64,000 nucleotides of DNA. Origin: Hansfordia pulvinata. Lineage: Eukaryota; Ascomycota; Sordariomycetes; Xylariales. A program made the position numbers and the translations under genes. Below are positions 58,401 to 64,000 of this stretch, in pieces. The notes under the pieces are model-generated. The model saw only the letters and a program-made list of their open reading frames with translations. It searched no databases and was not told the DNA's origin. Position 1 is the first letter of the stretch. Each line of letters opens with the position of its first letter. The DNA lies in the NCBI GenBank assembly GCA_006538405.1, contig BJKQ01000005.1:62001-126000 (forward strand), written 5' to 3'.

Positions 58401-59283
58401 CTCTTATAGTTTATAGTTTAAGTTTAAAAAGGTGGCTGCTTTATTATTATAAAGGATGTTAATAACTTTAATAACTTAAAAAACGGGCATAAACGAGTCA
58501 TTATAACCCACTTGCTTAAACTGTTATTATAAACGTGTAAGCTATCTTTCCGTAGATTTTTAACTTATAAATAAGCCGATAAACGTTAAGTTTAAGGCAG
58601 CGAGGGTGGGGGTTTTAAGAATATTAAAGGTGTAAGGTGTGTGTTAAGGTCGGCCTCTTATAAATTAAAAGCCGGAAGCGGCCTGCTTAATTATGGCTTA
58701 TTTTAATATAAGTAAGTCTTTATATAATGCTTTTATTTATTATAATATAAAGTTTTAATTTTAAGTTAAATTAATATTATTATTATTATTTAATTCACCT
58801 TTTATAATTAAGAATACCGCGAGGTGACTTATTAATAAAGAGATATACTCTTTTTATTATTATTAATTAAGGGAAAAAGTAATTAATCTTAAAGGGTTTA
58901 AAAAGAGCGATCTTAATAATAAATAACACGTGTTTATTAATTCGCTCTTATTTAAGGACGATAATAATAATGAAGACCTAAAGGGGCTTACTTTTATATA
59001 TAAATAAGGTTATAAATAAAGATTTATTAAAGAAAAGGGGATAAAAAGGAAGATAAAGAAAGGGGGTTAAGTTACTTTTTTAATAACGATGTCTTAATAT
59101 CGTTAATAAACGCGTTTTATGCGTGTTAATGTGGCGTTTATTACCACGATCTTTAATTACTGCCTTAACGTTTATTATTAAGCAGGCTTTTAATAGCGTT
59201 TATTATCGCACTTTACTTTTAAAGTTCGTGATGATTTTAAGATAACGTCTCTTATTAGCGACGCCGATGCCTTATTAAGGATA
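49449..59283. mobile_element. 9.8-kb AT-rich, RIP-mutated block, probably a transposon relic
   Basis: Composition changes abruptly at both edges from GC-normal DNA to strings of TTAATAA and TATAA; for example, the 60 bases from 50161 contain only seven G or C. CA dinucleotides are scarce while TA is abundant, the mark of repeat-induced point mutation, and stop codons fill all frames (longest open frame about 100 codons). Flanking 178-bp direct repeats could be terminal repeats of an LTR element or a duplicated insertion site. No transposase or reverse transcriptase can be read after such mutation, so the element class is not determined. An alternative is an AT-rich structural domain such as a small heterochromatin island. 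At under 10 kb it is too short for a typical filamentous-fungal centromere. Confidence 0.65.
50794..51010. repeat. 57-bp tandem repeat inside the AT-rich block
   Basis: Units start at about 50794 (decayed), 50851, 50908 and 50965 (partial), with a period of exactly 57. The core is AATAAGTGCGGTGGCG followed by TATTAATAAGTGG. The differences seen between the two full units are transitions. The minus strand is open through all units and repeats a 19-residue motif with ALIKGG and PLIN. It may be the remains of a repetitive protein-coding or subterminal element region. Confidence 0.85.
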
Positions 59284-59461
59284 TTAAAAGAGGAATTAAT
59301 CTGTAAAACGTATGGGTGTATTATAAATGGTAAAAATCAGCTAGATTACAGTTTAAGCAGCAGTGGACACATCTCCACCGAAAATGGTAGTGCCACTGTC
59401 TCCTGCAGCTCAAGTGCTAAAAAGACTGATCTTAAGAACTGCCTCCTTCCTTCCGTCTCAG
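59284..59461 (+). repeat. Right copy of the 178-bp direct repeat
   Basis: Pairs with 49271-49448. Its left part, next to the AT block, carries T or A at eight of the differing sites; its right part, facing FYV7, is unmutated. It ends 150 bp before the FYV7 start codon, so it may overlap the FYV7 promoter or leader. Confidence 0.95.
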
Positions 59462-59611
59462 CCCCAAGCCCCAGCAAAAAGTTCCCAGCTTACCACCACT
59501 TTCGTTGGCCTCGTCACCACCACTGCCACGCCTGCCGACCGCCCTCCGAAACCCGACGACGCCGGCCGCCCACCGCACAGCCCAACTGCATTACCGCTAT
59601 AGCCTCGCACC

Positions 59612-60414
59612 ATGGCGCCCAAGCGGCCCCTGGAATCCGCCGCCGCCGCCGCCGGCGACGCCGGTCCCATCGCCAAAAAGCACCGCAAAGGCTTCCGCGT
59701 CGGCCCCGACAATCTGCCCGACGGGCCTTGGAGGCGCAAAGGTACGCCTTCCCAGTTCCTAGGCTAGACAAACCCCTCTGCTGTCTACCCGATCTGACGC
59801 CCACCAGTCACCAAGATAAAGCAGGACCTCATCGACAAGGCCAAGGTGAAGAAGGCCTACAAGAAGGTCAAGGCCGAGGCCGAGGCCGAAGCCACCGCCA
59901 GCTCATACGATGCTTACAGAGACCACGATGCCGACAGCGGTGGCGCCGGAAAGGAGAAGCCCTCCCAGAAAGACGAAGATGCCGCCGACGCCGACGCCAC
60001 CCCCGCCGAAGCGCCGCCCTCGCCCCAGCGCCACCCGGACCGGCAGGCCATGGTCGACGCACCGCCAGGGCCCCGCCCGCCGACCCGGACAACCCGAACC
60101 CCTACCCGGGGCCCCCGGCCCGGTCGCGCGACAACAACAAGAACAGGAGGGGGGGCAGGCAGAAGAAACCGGGCTACTTCGACAAGGCCCGCGCGACGGC
60201 CGAGGAGGTCCAGGCCCAGACCGAAGCCCGCGAGGCCGAGTATCGCCGCCGCCAGGAGGAGCGCGAGCGCCGCACCGCCGACCGTGACCGCTTCCGCCGC
60301 CAGATGGCCAAGGCCCGTGCTCCCGGGCGCGACGGGCAGCGCCGCCTCGGCCGCGAGAGCGGCCTGCTGCTCGAGCGCGTCCGCCGCATAGTGGGCGAGG
60401 GAGACAAGAAATAA
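59612..60414 (+). CDS. FYV7: rRNA-processing protein FYV7 family; 1-nt frameshift
   Basis: Small nucleolar protein of the 40S pathway, needed in yeast for 18S rRNA maturation. Exon 1 59612-59741 (starting MAPKRPLE, with KKHRKGFRVGPDNLPDGPWR) and exon 2 59808-60414 (intron 59742-59807; VTKIKQDLIDKAKVKKAYKK) carry the family's N-terminal signature. The C-terminal part, KKPGYFDKARATAEE and an Arg/Glu-rich helix to the stop at 60414, is in a different frame. One extra C in the C4 run 60071-60074 joins DAPPGPPPADPDNPNPYPG and gives 245 residues. Strongly basic, with charged coiled-coil-like ends, as expected of the family. It lies only 150 bp from the right repeat of the RIP block. Confidence 0.87.
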
Positions 60415-61826
60415 TAACCACGGTTTATCATGCGCCGAGCACCGACCGAACCGCCGCAGGCCCTAGAGCCACCCGTTTCCCAACCCGGACCGGCCCGCCC
60501 CCTGCGTGCAAGTCACAATTCACGCAGGGCTCAGGGCTCAGCTGCTAGGCCGGTGCGCCGTTGCCTTCCGACTTAGAGCGACTCAACGGGGGCGGCCGGC
60601 GCTCTCACTTTGGCAGTCTCGCTGCCTTGAGTGCAAGGGCTCCCCTCCCCCAAACCCCACAAGTGCGCAGGAGCCTACCAACGGCGATGCCGCCCGCGAA
60701 TGACAGTAGGCGCTGACCATGGTCGCTTGGCACGGAAAGGTTGAGGGAACGGGTATTGCCGCGGGCCTCGCGCCGAGACAGGTCTCAGGACCCCGTTGCA
60801 GCAGAGCGAAGAGCTCCAGTTGCTGGCTCTGAAGCACGGACGTGACAGCTGAGCTGATGCTGCCTTTCTCTTCCCACCAGCTCATGGCAGGCTATTGCAC
60901 ATGGATGGCCAGCTCGCCACACCCCGAGCTGTAACGCTTTCTGGCAGAGGCGAGCTTGCGACATGTTCAAGTTGGGTACCATCCCGCACGAAAGCGTCAG
61001 GAAGTGCATGTACGGGCTGGGAATGGATGCACGGCAGGTACTGGGCCTCTGATGATACCGCACCCCTGGCGGCCGCCATCGCACCCCCACGAAGAATGAA
61101 CTGCTGAGGCCGCAGCAGTCGCTGCACATGCGCTCTGTGCACCGATATTTCAGTATCACGAGCCATCGGGCAAGGGATGAGTGCCAGTGCGGCGCAGCTT
61201 TTTTGGCATCTTGACCGATTTACGTCACTTCCATTGCCCACGGCCACCGGGCAGCGTGGTCCATAGTAATGATAGGGTTCGCTTCCAGAACCGGCAGTGT
61301 AGAACTACTCAGTCGTCTCTCACGCTTCATGTGACACCAAGGGCTGCGGCAATGGCGTGTCCAAAGGGAAAGAAGCAGGTTCGAGGAGGAAATCGTTACT
61401 TGCTCTCCGAGGATATCATTCATTATAAAAACTTCCTAGCGACTTCGTTCCCTGGGGAGTAAACGGGAAAATGGGGGTGATAAGAAGATAAGAGAAAATG
61501 CCAGCAAACCAAACGGGACTGCACGCAGCAAAAGGTACGTGGCGAGGTCGCCGGGTAGAGGCTGCACTGTCAAAGCGGCCCTAAACACCCTGGTCCCTGC
61601 CTCGCTCCCATCATGTACCGTCCTCGTGTCGAGTCTTTGAACTCGATGGGCCTCTGGGTTGGGCTGAAGCCTAAGCTAGGCCGTGTACTCGCTTTCGAAA
61701 GTCGCAAGTAAAACAAGAGATGCCTCTCATGCTCTGATACAATCTCGCTAATTCTGTTCGTGTGGGTTCTCGTAAAACCTCTGCGTATTCCGATATGTAC
61801 AGTTTTATGCGGCTGTAGAGCGATGA
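60415..61826. other. Intergenic between convergent FYV7 and RhoGAP genes
   Basis: No gene recognised; 3' regions of both neighbours. Confidence 0.5.
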
Positions 61827-64000
61827 TTATACGAAGATGTTCTGGCTGTTTTCGATGATGTACTGCACGGCAAGGTTCTTGGCGTGCATGTCCGTCATCT
61901 CTCTCTCAATATTCAAGTCTCGCATGATGGTCGGTGCAAATACGACTGCCAAATTCTTGGGAGTCATCTGCGCATTCTGAGTCAGTACAGTTCCTGAGCC
62001 GGCTGCCAAGAGGAAGAACATACCAGATTTTCGCCCTCACGCGAGGCCACACGCGACAGGTGGAACATCAAAAATTCAAGACAGTCTTTGTGTTGCCGCG
62101 GTAGCTGGTCAAAGACGCTGCGCAGATGCGCCCATTTCTCATGGTCGTTGATGATGGCTAAACAGCTGTCAGTTCCCTGCGCAGTCAAATACTCAAGGGC
62201 AAGCTCGGCTCACTGTTCGTTTCGAGGACACGGTCGTAGACGTCATAAGTAAGCAAAGGTGTGGGAAGCTTCCGGAAATATTGCTTCAGCACGCTTGTGA
62301 CGGCGGTAATGTCCAGATCCGGGTCGGATATATCAAAGTTTTCGTTCTTGTCAAACCCTTCCTGGATTATTTTCGTTTGGGAGTTGCCTCCCGTCTTGCG
62401 GTAAATGCCTTCCATGTCCATGCCTCGCAGCTCGACCTCTTCGATGCATCTCGTGACAACGCAAGGGATCTGACGTCGTTCAAATTCGGCTCGCTCAGAT
62501 AGTTCGGAGCCGAAAAGAACGGAGGGGGCCTCCGCGGCCTCAGCTGCCATGGTCATGCCTGGCATTCTGTTGTTGGTAGGCATCGTGGTCGATTTCTTGA
62601 ACCCGAAGAAACCTGGGCCAGGCTGGTTACGGTTCATCTGTCCGTTGGGGTTTTGCACTACAGGAGACTCGACGATGGTGTGTGTGGTGTTGTAGGGCAT
62701 GCCGATGTTGTCGCCGGGCATGCCTTGATGGCGTTCAGGCTGCTGAAACGCAACAACTGTTCGGTTGACACCCTGCCCGATCCTCTGGGCCATGGCCTTG
62801 GAGCCCTTCTTCCAGTTGAATTTCTTGACCTGACCCTTGTTGATCTTGACGACAGTTGGGCCTTCGACGATGGGCTCCTCGTGTTCCGGTGCAACAACGG
62901 TGGTGCCGGTCTGGATACTCGACGAATCAAGGTTGACAGAGTGGTTCGAGGAAGTCCCCTTGTGATTGTGGTTGTAGATGCCGAGCCCATTGATGGCTTG
63001 GCGGCCCCCGTCAGAATTATTCTTGAAGCGTTCTTGGATCTGGTGGGTCAGATCATTGTTGAGGTCAGCCAATTGGGCGTTCTTCGACACGAGTTGCTCG
63101 AATTCAAGGCGAGCCCGGTCTCTTTCAACCACGGCGCGTTCCTTTTCATCCGCCATCTGGTCGCGATCGCGCTGGACATCATCGCGCTCGCGGTGGAGCT
63201 GCTCAAGGGAGGCCGACATGGACTGCTTGAGCTTCTCGAGTCTTTGAACAAAGTCTTTGAGGGCTGATTCCTCTAGCTCGCGGGGATCGATTGGTTTTTT
63301 GGTGTCCTTGGCTCTCTCGACGTAGCCAGCCAAAGTCTCAAGCTGTCGAATCATAATCTCCGTCTGGGTATCAAGGACGGAAACGGTCTTGCGCTTTTCC
63401 TCGAGCTTCTTGCTGATATTCTTCAGATCCTTCTCGTTTGTGAACTGGCGCTCCAGCTCTGCCACTCTCTGTTCCGATGTGCGTAGGCGGCTCTTGAGAA
63501 GTGCCGAGTCTTCGCCAGTGCCCATGATTATGGCACTGCTTACTTCGTCGTCATCGTCGTCGTCGGCGGCGCCCTTGGGCCAGTGCGAATGGTTCTCGCT
63601 GACGCTGCGACCGTGGCTAGCTCGGTGGGGGTGTGCTGCGAATTCGGTACTGTTAGCACGACCATGGCGCGCAGCATTTGAGACACGGCGTAAGATTGAT
63701 GATGAACCTTCGTCTGTGCCCAGTATTCGAGCCATGTCCTCGTCCATAGTGAAATCGCCACCTGCACTCCAGCGAGGGAGCTTGGGTGAAGTCTGCGGGT
63801 CTTCGTGATTACCAGCAGCAGCCTGAGCTTGGTCCTTGCGCGTTCCTCGGGTGGGCGCCTTCTGCGTCGCTTGAGAGTCTTGTCTGCTGTGGTCGGCCGC
63901 TGCGCCATGTCGAGGTGGTACAGGGGGTGAGATGAGATCATCGTGAGTCTGCGGCTGTGGCTTGGTTGAGACAGACAATTGTGGTTGGGCTAAATGTGAA
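61827..64000 (-). CDS. RhoGAP protein (LIM-RhoGAP type), 5' end outside the window
   Basis: Stimulates GTP hydrolysis by a Rho/Cdc42-type GTPase, in fungi usually to shape polarity and the cell wall. The open frame runs off the right edge. Exons in the window: 64000-62214, 62157-62024 and 61976-61827 (introns 62158-62213 and 61977-62023). Visible parts in order: disordered Ser/Pro-rich region, coiled coil (around KNISKKLEEKRKTVSVLDTQ and LEQLHRERDDVQRDRDQMAD), a basic segment (KKFNWKKGSKAMAQRIGQGV), then the RhoGAP domain from LFGSELSERAEFERRQIPCV. The arginine finger is in MEGIYRKTGG, and NLAVVFAPTIMR near the end is the second conserved block. The layout matches fungal Rga-type proteins, whose LIM domains would lie upstream beyond the window; this is inferred. 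No frameshift is needed in this part. Confidence 0.88.

Noticed and set aside
49449..59283. Centromere
   Set aside because: Too short and bounded by GC-normal housekeeping genes on both sides; filamentous-fungal centromeres are usually several times longer.
13239..60414. Programmed ribosomal frameshifting as a shared mechanism
   Set aside because: The sites lack a common slippery heptamer or downstream structure, and up to three would be needed in one gene. Assembly error explains all with less.

Overview
The window comes from a nuclear chromosome of a filamentous ascomycete, most likely a Sordariomycete. The genes carry short introns of about 47-138 nt with GTRNGT-type donors and a CTAAC/CTGAC-like branch site. 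The proteins are typical of the Pezizomycotina (SEC5, CLASP/Stu1, an Atos-like protein, Cid2/MIX23, FYV7). One 10-kb block shows the extreme AT bias left by repeat-induced point mutation (RIP). I cannot name the species.

Layout, left to right: NAA15, the auxiliary subunit of NatA (-, 1284-3879); MIX23/Cid2 (-, 5386-6174), divergent from the 26S proteasome ATPase RPT5 (+, 7153-8723); tRNA-Arg(CCG) (-, 9324-9395); a secreted glutamyl-endopeptidase-like serine protease (+, 11134-12159); CLASP/Stu1 (-, 13239-16926), divergent from a damaged BSP-type zinc metallopeptidase (+, 19675-20903); a membrane-anchored protein of unknown function (-, 21703-22959); a 77-residue two-exon gene (-, 28133-28441). 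A stretch of about 8 kb follows in which I find no gene. Then come the NAD-isocitrate dehydrogenase subunit IDH2 (-, 36493-37983), divergent from exocyst SEC5 (+, 39349-42637), and an Atos/FAM214-like protein (-, 44207-47071) convergent with SEC5. Next is a 9.8-kb AT-rich RIP-type block (49449-59283) bounded by a 178-bp direct repeat, then FYV7 (+, 59612-60414), and a RhoGAP gene that leaves the window at its 5' end (-, 61827-64000).

The genes are mostly unrelated housekeeping functions (N-terminal acetylation, proteolysis, mitochondrial metabolism, microtubules, exocytosis, rRNA processing, Rho signalling). I see no biosynthetic cluster, provirus, CRISPR array or defence island.

Two patterns stand out. 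First, the 178-bp direct repeats around the AT block differ at 15 positions, all transitions, and each copy is mutated on the side facing the block. This is a picture of RIP leaking outward. Second, six conserved genes (CLASP, BSP, IDH2, SEC5, Atos, FYV7) each need at least one extra base to read through, nine places in all. Eight of the nine missing bases are a C on the sense strand, mostly in C runs. The simplest explanation is homopolymer under-calling in the assembly, which makes six genes look broken when they probably are not.
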